Part shown: one piece after another, positions 16,200 through 24,220 of the stretch | Position numbering within the stretch: position 1 is the stretch's first letter | Layout of the letters: each line of letters begins with the position of its first letter | DNA from: Anaerolineae bacterium | GTDB taxonomy: Bacteria > Chloroflexota > Anaerolineae > 4572-78 > J111 | Assembly: GCA_022071955.1 (NCBI GenBank) | Contig: JAJVIM010000024.1 | Span: 231,493-295,492, forward strand | Length of the DNA: 64,000 nucleotides | Direction: 5' to 3' | The notes under the pieces: model-generated | What the model was told of the DNA's origin: nothing | Databases searched by the model: none | What the model saw: only the letters and a program-made list of their open reading frames with translations | Made by a program: the position numbers and the translations under genes

Positions 16200-16844
16200 T
16201 CACTCAACGGTGATGAGCGGCCTGATTTTGGCCAGCGTGGCCTCGCCGATGCCGCTCACCTGCGTAATTTCCTCGATAGACGTGAACCTGCCCGCGGTGT
16301 CGCGGTATTCAATAATCCGTTTGGCGATGGCCGGGCCGATGCCCGGCAACGTGTCCAGTTCGTCGATGGTGGCCGTGTTGAGGTTGATAACCCCGCCGGC
16401 CGGGGCTGGCTCGATGGCGTTAGCCCGGGCTTTTTCCGGCGCCGGGCCGCCCTGAATTGGCGGCGGCGGGTTGGTTTCGTCGCGGCGCGGCACGTGGATT
16501 TGCTGCTGATCCTGTACCTCCAGCGCCAGGTTGATGCGGGTGTGGTCGGCCTCGGCGGTGAAGCCGCCGGCCGACTCAACCACATCTTTGATGATGCTGC
16601 CCGGCGGCATAAAATAGACATCTTCGTTGGCCACCGCGCCGGTAATGTACACCCGCACCGGCCCCGGCGTAGCGGTAGGCGTGGGCTGAGTTGTGGCCGT
16701 GGCCGTGGGTTGAGGCTCAACAGTGGCAATTTCGATGGGCGGCGGGGCCGGCTGCCTCAAATAGAAAACACCCGCGCCGGTAATTGTTACCGCCGACAGC
16801 AGCCCAAATACAAGTCCCCGGTGTTGGTCGAGCCAGGTTGGCAT
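16200..16844 (-). CDS. comEA: ComEA-like DNA-binding competence protein
   Basis: This 214-residue protein has an N-terminal membrane anchor (about 10-29), a Pro/Thr linker, an SLBB domain (about 62-118, VRVYITGAVANEDVYFMPPGS) and a C-terminal tandem helix-hairpin-helix DNA-binding domain (150-212; INLNTATIDELDTLPGIGPA, then VSGIGEATLAKIRPLI). It matches ComEA, the extracellular DNA receptor of natural transformation. No comEC or other competence gene is in the window. Its stop codon abuts the direct-repeat element. Confidence 0.9.
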   Translation of the reverse strand: MPTWLDQHRGLVFGLLSAVTITGAGVFYLRQPAPPPIEIATVEPQPTATATTQPTPTATPGPVRVYITGAVANEDVYFMPPGSIIKDVVESAGGFTAEADHTRINLALEVQDQQQIHVPRRDETNPPPPIQGGPAPEKARANAIEPAPAGGVINLNTATIDELDTLPGIGPAIAKRIIEYRDTAGRFTSIEEITQVSGIGEATLAKIRPLITVE

Positions 16845-16857
16845 AATTTTTCTCCTT

Positions 16858-16985
16858 TGAAAACAGGATTCAGGATTCAGGATTCAGGAATTGCGAATGG
16901 CGAATTGCGAATTGCGAATGGCGTTTTACGCAACACGCAACACGAACTCATAACTTAAAACTCAAAACTCAAAACTTAAAACTCG
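16858..16985. repeat. micro-tandem word repeats
   Basis: Successive units: GATTCAG x3, GAATTGCGAATGGC variants x4, an ACGCAACACGCAACACGAACTC phrase (also near 24136, and reversed near 8120), then AACTCAAAACTTAAA units. It lies in the 288-bp divergent gap between comEA and the MazG-like gene. Confidence 0.8.
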
Positions 16986-17074
16986 CCCAACTCTCTTCAT
17001 CCTTTACCCTGCTCCAACTTTATCACACCCCAGGCTCAAAAGGTGGCTCAAAATCGGGGGTAAAACCGCCCTTT

Positions 17075-17102
17075 TTGAAAACTCAACCTTAAAATATACA
17101 AT
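17075..17102 (+). promoter_or_regulatory. predicted promoter of MazG-like gene
   Basis: TTGAAA (17075-17080), a 16-bp spacer and TACAAT (17097-17102), about 30 bp before the ATG. Confidence 0.45.
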
Positions 17103-17132
17103 CAACTCAAAATACTCTTGTGAGGCAACCTA

Positions 17133-17474
17133 ATGACCGATACCCTGACCCAACTGCAAACCGCCGTCCGAGATTTTAGAGACGCCCGCGACTGGCAACA
17201 GTTCCATTCGCCCAAAAATTTGAGCATGTCAATTGCCATTGAAGCCGCCGAGCTGATGGAGCATTTTCAGTGGCTCACCACCGAGCAGGCCAGCCACCTG
17301 GCCATGCACAACGCCGCCGCCCGGCAGGCCATCGCCGAGGAGCTGGCCGATGTGCTCATTTACTGCCTCAGCCTGGCCGATACGCTCCAATTTGATGTAC
17401 CCGGCCTGATTACCGACAAGCTGGCCAAAAATAACACCAAATACCCCGCGGAAAAATATCACGGCCGTTTTTAA
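17133..17474 (+). CDS. MazG-like nucleotide pyrophosphohydrolase (dCTPase/RS21-C6 type)
   Basis: This 113-residue all-alpha NTP pyrophosphatase fits the house-cleaning group that hydrolyses dCTP or modified (d)NTPs. The metal-binding signature is visible: AIEAAELMEHFQW (Glu37, Glu40) and EELADVLIYCLSLAD (Glu70, Asp73). The KYP-x-E-K-x-x-GRF ending is typical of the dCTPase 1-like group. Its start lies at the end of a short promoter-containing leader. It is monocistronic, followed by a palindromic element. Confidence 0.87.
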   Translation: MTDTLTQLQTAVRDFRDARDWQQFHSPKNLSMSIAIEAAELMEHFQWLTTEQASHLAMHNAAARQAIAEELADVLIYCLSLADTLQFDVPGLITDKLAKNNTKYPAEKYHGRF

Positions 17475-17485
17475 CGGGAATGAGA

Positions 17486-17543
17486 GTCTGCCCAAAATTT
17501 TAGGCAGACAGGGGGGAATGGGGGGACACCCCCCATTCCCCCC
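17486..17543. repeat. double palindrome (GTCTGCC hairpin plus 15-bp G/C hairpin)
   Basis: Hairpin GTCTGCC/GGCAGAC (17486-17509) is followed directly by perfect 15-bp arms, GGGGGGAATGGGGGG (17511-17525) and CCCCCCATTCCCCCC (17529-17543). The layout is shared, in reverse, with 16129-16188. It could also terminate the MazG-like transcript, although no T-run follows. Confidence 0.75.
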
Positions 17544-17718
17544 GGCCTGCGGCGCTTCTTTTAAGATTCTGGACGCGCTCAGGGAATGATGCCCTATTGA
17601 AAAGTCAATTTTAATTTGGTACTATTGAGCAGCATTTCCAGCGTTAGTTGCAAGGTTTTTGCAACGTTGCCGTGCTACAATACCTTCAAACACAACAGCA
17701 AACGGGTGGACATTAACA

Positions 17719-18672
17719 ATGATCGTCAAATTCTGGGGCACACGCGGCTCGATTCCCACCGGCATTACCGCGCCGCAGATTCGAGCCAAAATTCAGCAGG
17801 CGCTGGCCGGCGCGGCCGGGCTGGACCTGGCCGACGAAGCCACGCTCAACCGCTATTTGGAGCGGCTGCCCTTTACCGTGCAGGGCACGGTTGGCGGCAA
17901 CACCCCCTGCATCGAAGTCCGTTCCGGCGACCAACTGCTCATCATCGATGCTGGCTCCGGCATCCGGCTGCTGGGGCTGGATTTGATGCAGCGCGGCTTT
18001 GCCGGCGGCCGGCGCCAGGCCGATATTTTGGTCACCCACACCCACTGGGATCACATTCAGGGCTGGCCGTTCTTCCCGCCGGCGTTCATCCCCGGCAACC
18101 GCTTCACTTTTCACAGCCCGTTTGCCAACCTGTTTGAGCGGCTAACCCGCCAGCAGTCGCCGGAGTTTTTTCCGGTGCCGCTCTCGTACATGAGCGCTGC
18201 GCTGGAATTTGCGCCGATCACCCCCGAACAGTGGCAGGCCATTGGCCGTTTTCGGGTGCGCGCCACCCGCGTTTCTCACCCCGGCGAAACTTACGCCTAT
18301 CGCATTGAAGATGGCCAGTCGGCGCTGGTCATCGCCACCGACTCCGAATACAAGCGGGCCGACCCCACCAGCACCGAAACCTTTGTTGACTTTTTCCACC
18401 AGGCCGACCTGCTGGTGTTTGACTCGCAATACAACCTCACCGAGGCGCTCGACAAGCCGGATTGGGGCCACAGCACGCCCATGATGGGCGCCGAGCTGGC
18501 TTACCGGGCGCATGTCAAACGGCTGGCCCTCTTTCACCACGATCCCACCAGCAGCGACGACAAAATCTGGGGCGGCAAGGAACAGGCCGAAGCCTACCTG
18601 CTGCGCCGTCACGTCCCCAGCAACGCCTGTGAAATTATGGTCGCTTTTGATGGACTGGAGCTGGAAATCTGA
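17719..18672 (+). CDS. MBL-fold metallo-hydrolase
   Basis: This 317-residue metallo-beta-lactamase-fold protein starts MIVKFWGTRGSIPTG, typical of the group often called cAMP-phosphodiesterase/RNase-Z-like (the P/G-T-R-G-S family). The metal site is HTHWDH (His107, His109, Asp111, His112). A later His ligand is expected in VSHPGETYAYRI, Asp in TDSEYK, and His in FHHDP. There is no signal peptide. Its stop codon shares one base with the ATG of the large histidine kinase, so the two are translationally coupled and may work together, for example hydrolysing a cyclic-nucleotide-like signal sensed by GAF domains (inference). Confidence 0.85.
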   Translation: MIVKFWGTRGSIPTGITAPQIRAKIQQALAGAAGLDLADEATLNRYLERLPFTVQGTVGGNTPCIEVRSGDQLLIIDAGSGIRLLGLDLMQRGFAGGRRQADILVTHTHWDHIQGWPFFPPAFIPGNRFTFHSPFANLFERLTRQQSPEFFPVPLSYMSAALEFAPITPEQWQAIGRFRVRATRVSHPGETYAYRIEDGQSALVIATDSEYKRADPTSTETFVDFFHQADLLVFDSQYNLTEALDKPDWGHSTPMMGAELAYRAHVKRLALFHHDPTSSDDKIWGGKEQAEAYLLRRHVPSNACEIMVAFDGLELEI

Positions 18673-21452
18673 TGGAACCCGCCGCGACCGCCCCGGAAAC
18701 CAATCTGACTGTGGAACGGCTGAAAAGCCTGTACGAACTCATCCGCCGCATGAATTCGGTGTACGAGCTGCCGGAACTGCTGGAATTTGTGGTGGACCGG
18801 GCGCTCAATTTGGCCGGCGGGCGGCGCGGGCTGCTGCTGCTCAACAACAGCGACGAACTCACCCCGCACAACGTGGCCGTTGTCCGCGGCGAATCGCTGG
18901 ATATTGACGATTTGGAGCGGGTTCAAAAATTTATCAGCACCACCGTCATCGCCGATGTGCTCAAAAAAGGCGAAGCCCGGCTGGTGCTCGATTTGCCCTC
19001 GGACGCCCGCTACGAAGGCCAGGCCCAAAACACGCTCAAATTCAAACAGGTGCGCTCGGTGCTGGCTGTGCCGCTCCGGGCCGAATCGCAGCAGGTGGGG
19101 CTGCTCTACATCGATCATCCCCGCAAAGCGGCTTTTGGGCAGGATGAGCTGGACTTTCTCAACGCCTTTGCCAACCAGGCCGCGCTGGCCATCAATCGGG
19201 CCAGAACCCATCGCCGCCAGGTTGAAGAGCTGACTCTGCTCAACGAGCTGAGCCGCAGCGTGGTGAAAGTGCTGGATTTGAACGAGGTACTCACCCGGAT
19301 TGTGGCCGAAGTCAGCCGGATTTTGGATGTTGAAGCCAGCTCGGTGCTGCTGCTGGATGAGGAAAGCGGCGAGTTAGTCTTTTCGACGGCGGTGCAAAAC
19401 GGCCGCCGGCTGAATATTTCCACCCGGCTCAAAAAAGAGCAGGGGATTGCCGGCTGGGTAATGGCCCACGGCCAGCCCATATTTGTGAACGATGTTCGGC
19501 ACGAAACGCGCTGGTTTGGCGAGGTGAAACCGGGGTTTGAAACCCATTCGCTGCTATGCGTGCCGCTGCACATGGACGGCCGCTCGGTGGGAGTGCTGGA
19601 AGCGCTCAACAAAAAGGGGCCGGGCGGCTTTAACAACGGCGATATTACCCTGCTGTCGGCTTTTGCCGCCTCGGCCACAATTGCCATTGAAAACGCGCGC
19701 CTGTTTCAGGAGGCGCGGCAGGCGCGCCAGTTGCGGGCGCTCAACGACATCGCCATGAAGCTGAGCAGCACGCTCGATTTGAACACCATTTTGGATGAGG
19801 GGCTGGCCCAACTGCTAACGGTGCTCAAAGCCGAAGCCGGCGCGGTGCTGCTTTCAAACCCGCAGGCGCAAACCGATGTGTTGTCGGTGCAGCTTGGCCC
19901 GGAGGCGGCGCTCGATGAAAGCCGGCAGGCGCGGCAAACCGAGGCGCTGGCCGGGCTGGCAAGCTGGCTGCTGGAGCAGTCCATCGACGAGCTTGGCGCG
20001 GCTAACCTGTTTGTGTTCGATGCCGCTCACCCGGTCGCACCGGCGCAGGCGGCTATTTTTGCCCGGGCCGGCGTGGCCGCGCTGGCTATGACTCCGCTGG
20101 AAGTAGGCGGGGTGGTGGCGGGCGGGCTGGTAGTGGCCGGCGTGCAGCCGCACACCTTTAGCCTTGAAGAAACCAGCCTGCTGGGCAGCGTGGCCCGGAT
20201 TATGGGACTGGCCGCGCAAAACGCCATCAATTACATGCAGGTGCAGGCCCAAACCGGCCACCTCAAATACCTCAACGAAATTGGCAGCATGCTCACCCGC
20301 AGCCTCGATAAAGACAGCGTGCTCAAAGTGATCATCGAAGGCGTCAACAGCCTGCTCCAAACCGAGCTGACGTCGGTCTTTTTAATTGACGACGCCAGCA
20401 ACGAGCTGGTGCTGCGTTACACCACCAAAGGCAACGCCGATATTCGACTGCCCGCGCCGTGGCAGGGTATTGCCGGTTGGGTGGCCAGCCACGACGAACC
20501 GGCGCTGGTGAACAATACCCACGATGACCCGCGCCACCTGCGCCAGATTGCCATCGACACCGGCTACCAGGCCGATTCGATTTTGTGCGTGCCGCTGAAG
20601 GTAGAGGGGCGAGTCATCGGCGTGGTGGAGGTGCTCAATAAAACCGGCGGTCAGCAATTTACCACCTACCACCAATCGCTGCTGCTGGAGTTGAGCCGTT
20701 GGGCGGCCATTGCCCTGCACAACGCCCGCCTGTTCGACGAGCGCATTCAGGCTTACGAGCGCCTCAACGCCGAGCAACAGCGGCGCGTGGTCGCCGAAAC
20801 CCGTGGCGCGATGGCGGCGGTAATTTTGGATATGGCCCACACCATGAATAACGTGGTCGGCGCAATCCGGGCCTGGGCGCTGGCGCTGGAGTACGCCGCC
20901 GACGACACGCCCGCCGCGCCGCTGGCCGGCCATCGCAAAGTGATCAAACAGATCCGGCAAAATACCGAGGAGGCGCTCAAATTGATGGGCACCATGACCG
21001 GCCCGCTGGAACAGGTTGAAGTGACGGCGGTGGAGGTGCATCGGTGTTTGGATGCGGCGGTGCAAAGCTGCTGGTGGCCGGATAATGTAACCCACGCCAA
21101 AAATTACGAACCGCAGTTGCCGCCGGTGGAGGCCAACCCCGAGCGGCTGGAGGCGGTATTTCACAACCTCATTTCCAATGCGGTGCAGGCGTTGGGCCAA
21201 ACCGGCGGCCGGGTTGAGCTGGCCACCCGTCACGCTGGCGGTCAGGTGGAGATCATCATCGCCGATAACGGGCCGGGCATCCCGCCGGAATTGCAGCGGC
21301 GGGTGTTCAACCCCGGTGTGTCCGGTAAAGATGGCAGTTTGGGCATCGGCCTGTGGCTGGTGGAAACATTTGTGCACCAGTTCAACGGGCGGATCAGTTT
21401 TGTCAGCGGGCCAACCGGCACTACTTTCACGGTTAGCCTGCCGGCGTTATAA
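18672..21452 (+). CDS. multi-GAF sensor histidine kinase
   Basis: This 926-residue protein has no membrane helix and is therefore cytosolic. Four GAF-like domains run roughly through residues 35-180, 190-350, 355-530 and 540-695. The signature VPLRAESQQVGLLYIDHP/VPLHMDGRSVGVLEALNKKG/VPLKVEGRVIGVVEVLNKTG appears at the end of domains 1, 2 and 4. The kinase core follows: the likely phosphoacceptor His723 in DMAHTMNNVVGAIRAW, the N box NLISNAVQALGQT, the G1 box IIADNGPGI and the G2 box GIGLWLVETF. The REC-REC regulator 193 bp downstream is the likely partner. Small ligands such as cyclic nucleotides are possible GAF ligands (family knowledge). Confidence 0.9.
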   Translation: MEPAATAPETNLTVERLKSLYELIRRMNSVYELPELLEFVVDRALNLAGGRRGLLLLNNSDELTPHNVAVVRGESLDIDDLERVQKFISTTVIADVLKKGEARLVLDLPSDARYEGQAQNTLKFKQVRSVLAVPLRAESQQVGLLYIDHPRKAAFGQDELDFLNAFANQAALAINRARTHRRQVEELTLLNELSRSVVKVLDLNEVLTRIVAEVSRILDVEASSVLLLDEESGELVFSTAVQNGRRLNISTRLKKEQGIAGWVMAHGQPIFVNDVRHETRWFGEVKPGFETHSLLCVPLHMDGRSVGVLEALNKKGPGGFNNGDITLLSAFAASATIAIENARLFQEARQARQLRALNDIAMKLSSTLDLNTILDEGLAQLLTVLKAEAGAVLLSNPQAQTDVLSVQLGPEAALDESRQARQTEALAGLASWLLEQSIDELGAANLFVFDAAHPVAPAQAAIFARAGVAALAMTPLEVGGVVAGGLVVAGVQPHTFSLEETSLLGSVARIMGLAAQNAINYMQVQAQTGHLKYLNEIGSMLTRSLDKDSVLKVIIEGVNSLLQTELTSVFLIDDASNELVLRYTTKGNADIRLPAPWQGIAGWVASHDEPALVNNTHDDPRHLRQIAIDTGYQADSILCVPLKVEGRVIGVVEVLNKTGGQQFTTYHQSLLLELSRWAAIALHNARLFDERIQAYERLNAEQQRRVVAETRGAMAAVILDMAHTMNNVVGAIRAWALALEYAADDTPAAPLAGHRKVIKQIRQNTEEALKLMGTMTGPLEQVEVTAVEVHRCLDAAVQSCWWPDNVTHAKNYEPQLPPVEANPERLEAVFHNLISNAVQALGQTGGRVELATRHAGGQVEIIIADNGPGIPPELQRRVFNPGVSGKDGSLGIGLWLVETFVHQFNGRISFVSGPTGTTFTVSLPAL

Positions 21453-21507
21453 AACTCTCATCCCCATCCCCCTGACCCCCTTCCCCAAGGAAGGGGGAAT
21501 ATTGAAT

Positions 21508-21546
21508 GCGTGTTGGCGGCGCAGCACAGCTGCGCCGCCAACACGC
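21508..21546. repeat. perfect 16-bp hairpin between kinase and regulator genes
   Basis: GCGTGTTGGCGGCGCA (21508-21523) and its exact complement (21531-21546) surround a 7-nt loop. C-run/G-run hairpins lie on both sides (AAGGAAGGGGG; CCCCCTCCCCC/GGGGGAGGGGG at 21557-21584). It fills the 193-bp gap to the regulator. No T-run was seen. Confidence 0.75.
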
Positions 21547-21645
21547 GAATGCGAACCCCCTCCCCCAATTTTGGGGGAGGGGGCAGGGGGTGGGGGCTTT
21601 TGCAACATCTCTTGGGGAAAAGGGATTTCTGATTAGGAGCTAACG

Positions 21646-23298
21646 ATGAACAATATTCTGGTAGTTGAAGACCGGGCCGATTGGCAGGATATTTTGTGCA
21701 CTACGCTCGCCCAGCACGGGTACAGCCCGCTCTCGGCGATGTCGTATGCTGAGGCGGTAGCCGCGCTCGATAGCAGCCGGTTTGCGCTGGCCGTGATTGA
21801 CCCGGTGCTGGACATGGCCAACCGCTTCAACCGCGATGGCCTGAGCGTGATCCAGCGCATCCGCGATACCCAGCCGCACCTGCCGGTTATTATTTTGACC
21901 GGCTCGCTGACCCACGATATGGAAATTACCCTGACCCAGCTTTATCCCGGCGCGCCCGTCCTGTTCAAAGAACGGTGGGACTCGCGCCAGTTTAGCCAGT
22001 TGGTTGACCAGTTGGCAGGCCAGCAGCAGCCAACCCTCCCGGCGCAACCGGCGCAACCCGCCCCGTTGGCGGGGTCGCTGCCGGAACCGCCCCCGGCCAG
22101 TATGGCGCTCGGCCGGCCGCGGGTGCTGCTGGTAGAAAACCGGCCAGACTGGCAGGAAATTGTGGTTGACGTGCTCAATAACGCCGGTTATTTTTGGCGC
22201 GCGGCGGGCAGCGCTCAGGCCGCCCTCAATGAGCTGGACAAAGAGGGCTTTCATCTGGTGATTCTGGATTTGAAACTGCAGCAGGCCAGCCTGCCGCTTC
22301 GCTCCACCGAAGGCTGGCTGCTGCTCGATTATCTGGTTGAGCGCCACCCCAAAACCAAAGTGCTCATCCTCAGCGGCCGGGCCACCCCCACCGACGTGGC
22401 CGACCTGCTGACCCAATATCCGGTCATCGGCTTTATTGAAAAGAAGAACTTTTCACCGCAGGCCATTCTCGATGCCGTAAAGCAGGCCAGCCGCGCTCCC
22501 GGCCTGCGGCTGCAAACGCTGGGGCAGTTTCAAATCTGGCGCGATGGCCAGCCCATCGGTATTTGGGAGCGGCCGCAAGCCGAAACGGTGGTCAAATTGC
22601 TGCTGGTGCGCCGGGCGCGCGGCGAACGGGCCGTGGCCGCCGACGAGTTGATCACCCGCCTCTGGCCCGACGCCGACGAAGAGAGTGGCCGCAAAAAATT
22701 GCTGCCGCTCATCAGCAACGCCCGCCGCACGCTGGAGCCGGACATCGAACCGCGCGACTCGAATTTTATTGTGCGCTGCGCCACCGGCTACTATTTTGAT
22801 ATTGGCGAAACCGTCAGTTGGGATTTGCTCAGCTTTCGCGAGCACGGGCGGGTTGGCGCGCAGTTGGTTCGGGAAGAACGCTGGGCCGAGGCCGTTGCCG
22901 CGCTGGAGAAAGGGCGCGAGCTGTACCACGGCGATTTTTTGGTGGAAGACCGCTACGCCGATTGGGCCATCGACATCCGGCGGGAGGTAACCACCGATTA
23001 CTGCCAGCCCCTCACCAACCTGGCCGATGCCTACGCCGCGCAGGGGCAGTACGCCGCGGCCATCGGCGCCTGCCGCGAGGCGCTGGCCAAAGACCCGCTG
23101 CTGGAGAGCATTTATCGCCGCTTGATGCGCTTTCATTATTGCAGTGGTGAAAAAGGGCAGGCGCTCAAAGTGTACCGCGACTGCCTGACTTTGTTTGAGG
23201 AGCTGTTTGGCGAAAGCCCCACCCCGGCCACCCGGCAGTTGCAGCAGGCCATCGCCAATGATGAGCCGATCGATTGCCGGAGCGGCGGCCGCGAATAA
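21646..23298 (+). CDS. REC-REC response regulator with SARP-like winged helix and BTAD domain
   Basis: This 550-residue regulator has two receiver domains. REC1 (about 1-120) has VVED (Glu8, Asp9), phosphoacceptor Asp52 in VIDPVLD and Lys in LFKERW. REC2 (about 158-285) has VENRPDW (the second acid replaced by Asn), Asp208 in VILDLKL and Lys in FIEKKN. An OmpR-type winged helix follows (about 287-385, LRLQTLGQFQIWRDGQ to ATGYYFD), then a bacterial transcriptional activation domain with TPR-like helices (about 390-535). This is the SARP/BTAD layout of activators. The likely kinase is the multi-GAF protein upstream. Targets are unknown; the lone ABC ATPase 40 bp downstream is a candidate. Confidence 0.9.
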   Translation: MNNILVVEDRADWQDILCTTLAQHGYSPLSAMSYAEAVAALDSSRFALAVIDPVLDMANRFNRDGLSVIQRIRDTQPHLPVIILTGSLTHDMEITLTQLYPGAPVLFKERWDSRQFSQLVDQLAGQQQPTLPAQPAQPAPLAGSLPEPPPASMALGRPRVLLVENRPDWQEIVVDVLNNAGYFWRAAGSAQAALNELDKEGFHLVILDLKLQQASLPLRSTEGWLLLDYLVERHPKTKVLILSGRATPTDVADLLTQYPVIGFIEKKNFSPQAILDAVKQASRAPGLRLQTLGQFQIWRDGQPIGIWERPQAETVVKLLLVRRARGERAVAADELITRLWPDADEESGRKKLLPLISNARRTLEPDIEPRDSNFIVRCATGYYFDIGETVSWDLLSFREHGRVGAQLVREERWAEAVAALEKGRELYHGDFLVEDRYADWAIDIRREVTTDYCQPLTNLADAYAAQGQYAAAIGACREALAKDPLLESIYRRLMRFHYCSGEKGQALKVYRDCLTLFEELFGESPTPATRQLQQAIANDEPIDCRSGGRE

Positions 23299-23338
23299 TA
23301 TTGGCAGACTGCGCCCAATTAACCTATAATTCCCCACT

Positions 23339-24079
23339 ATGACCAACTCAATTATTCAGGTGGAAAACCTGCACAAAAGTTATTTGATGGGCCGCGAGGC
23401 GGTGCCCGCCCTGCGCGGCGTTTCCATAAATGTGGCCCGCGGCGAAATGCTGTGCCTGATGGGGCCGAGCGGCTCCGGCAAAACCACGCTGCTCAATTTG
23501 CTCGGCGGGCTGGATGAACCGGGGCGCGGCCACATCACCATTGACGGCGAAAATGTGGTCTCGATGAAAGAGGAGCAGTTGGCCCAACTGCGGCTGCGCA
23601 AACTGGGCTACGTGTTTCAAACGTTCAACCTGCTCAATAATTTTACCGCCTTTGAAAACGTGGAAGCGCCGATGGTGCTGGCCGGCAAATATCGCCGCCG
23701 CGAGCGCAAAATCCGGGTCACATTGCTGCTGGAACAGGTGGGCCTGTCCGACCGGATGGATCACTACCCCAGCGAGCTGTCCGGCGGGCAACAGCAGCGA
23801 GTGGCCATTGCCCGCGCGCTGGCTAACGACCCGCCCATTGTGATTGGCGATGAAATGACCGGCGACCTCGACTCGGAGACGGGTTTTGAGGTGATGCGGC
23901 TGGTGCGCCAGCTCAATCAGGAGCACGAAAAAACCGTCATTTTTGTTACCCACGATCCGCGTATGGCAGAATTTGCCGACCGGGTGATTTATATGCTCGA
24001 TGGGAAAATTGACCGCGAGGAGCGGTTTAACGGCCACGGCCCGGTGCAGAAGTCGGCGCTGGTGCATGCGGCAAAATGA
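23339..24079 (+). CDS. ABC transporter ATP-binding protein, LolD/MacB family
   Basis: This 246-residue ATPase has Walker A GPSGSGKT (42-49), signature LSGGQQQRVA, Walker B IVIGDEMTGDLD and the H-loop VTHDP. The family energises FtsX/MacB-type permeases that move lipoproteins, peptides or antibiotics mechanically. No permease gene is adjacent, so the partner must be elsewhere. It lies 40 bp after the regulator gene and may be cotranscribed with it. The Walker B region has Met where most family members have Pro (DEPTG). Confidence 0.88.
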   Translation: MTNSIIQVENLHKSYLMGREAVPALRGVSINVARGEMLCLMGPSGSGKTTLLNLLGGLDEPGRGHITIDGENVVSMKEEQLAQLRLRKLGYVFQTFNLLNNFTAFENVEAPMVLAGKYRRRERKIRVTLLLEQVGLSDRMDHYPSELSGGQQQRVAIARALANDPPIVIGDEMTGDLDSETGFEVMRLVRQLNQEHEKTVIFVTHDPRMAEFADRVIYMLDGKIDREERFNGHGPVQKSALVHAAK

Positions 24080-24200
24080 ATTGCGAATTGCGAATGAGCG
24101 AGTCTGCGGGTAGCGGGTGGCAGGTAGCTGGTTACGCAACACGCAACACGAACTCAGAGCCAAAGGCCCCCTATGGGAAACTCAAAACTCCTCACTCCTG
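24075..24200. repeat. micro-tandem word repeats
   Basis: Units GAATTGCGAATTGCGAATGAGCGAG, GGTAGCGGGTGGCAGGTAGC and ACGCAACACGCAACACGAACTC, then GGGAAACTCAAAACTCCTCACTCC. The reverse complement of the second half matches 8077-8131. It lies between the ABC ATPase and the convergent AlbA_2 gene, and the first unit begins at the ATPase stop codon. Confidence 0.8.
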
Positions 24201-24220
24201 CACCCCTGTAACCGTCAGCC

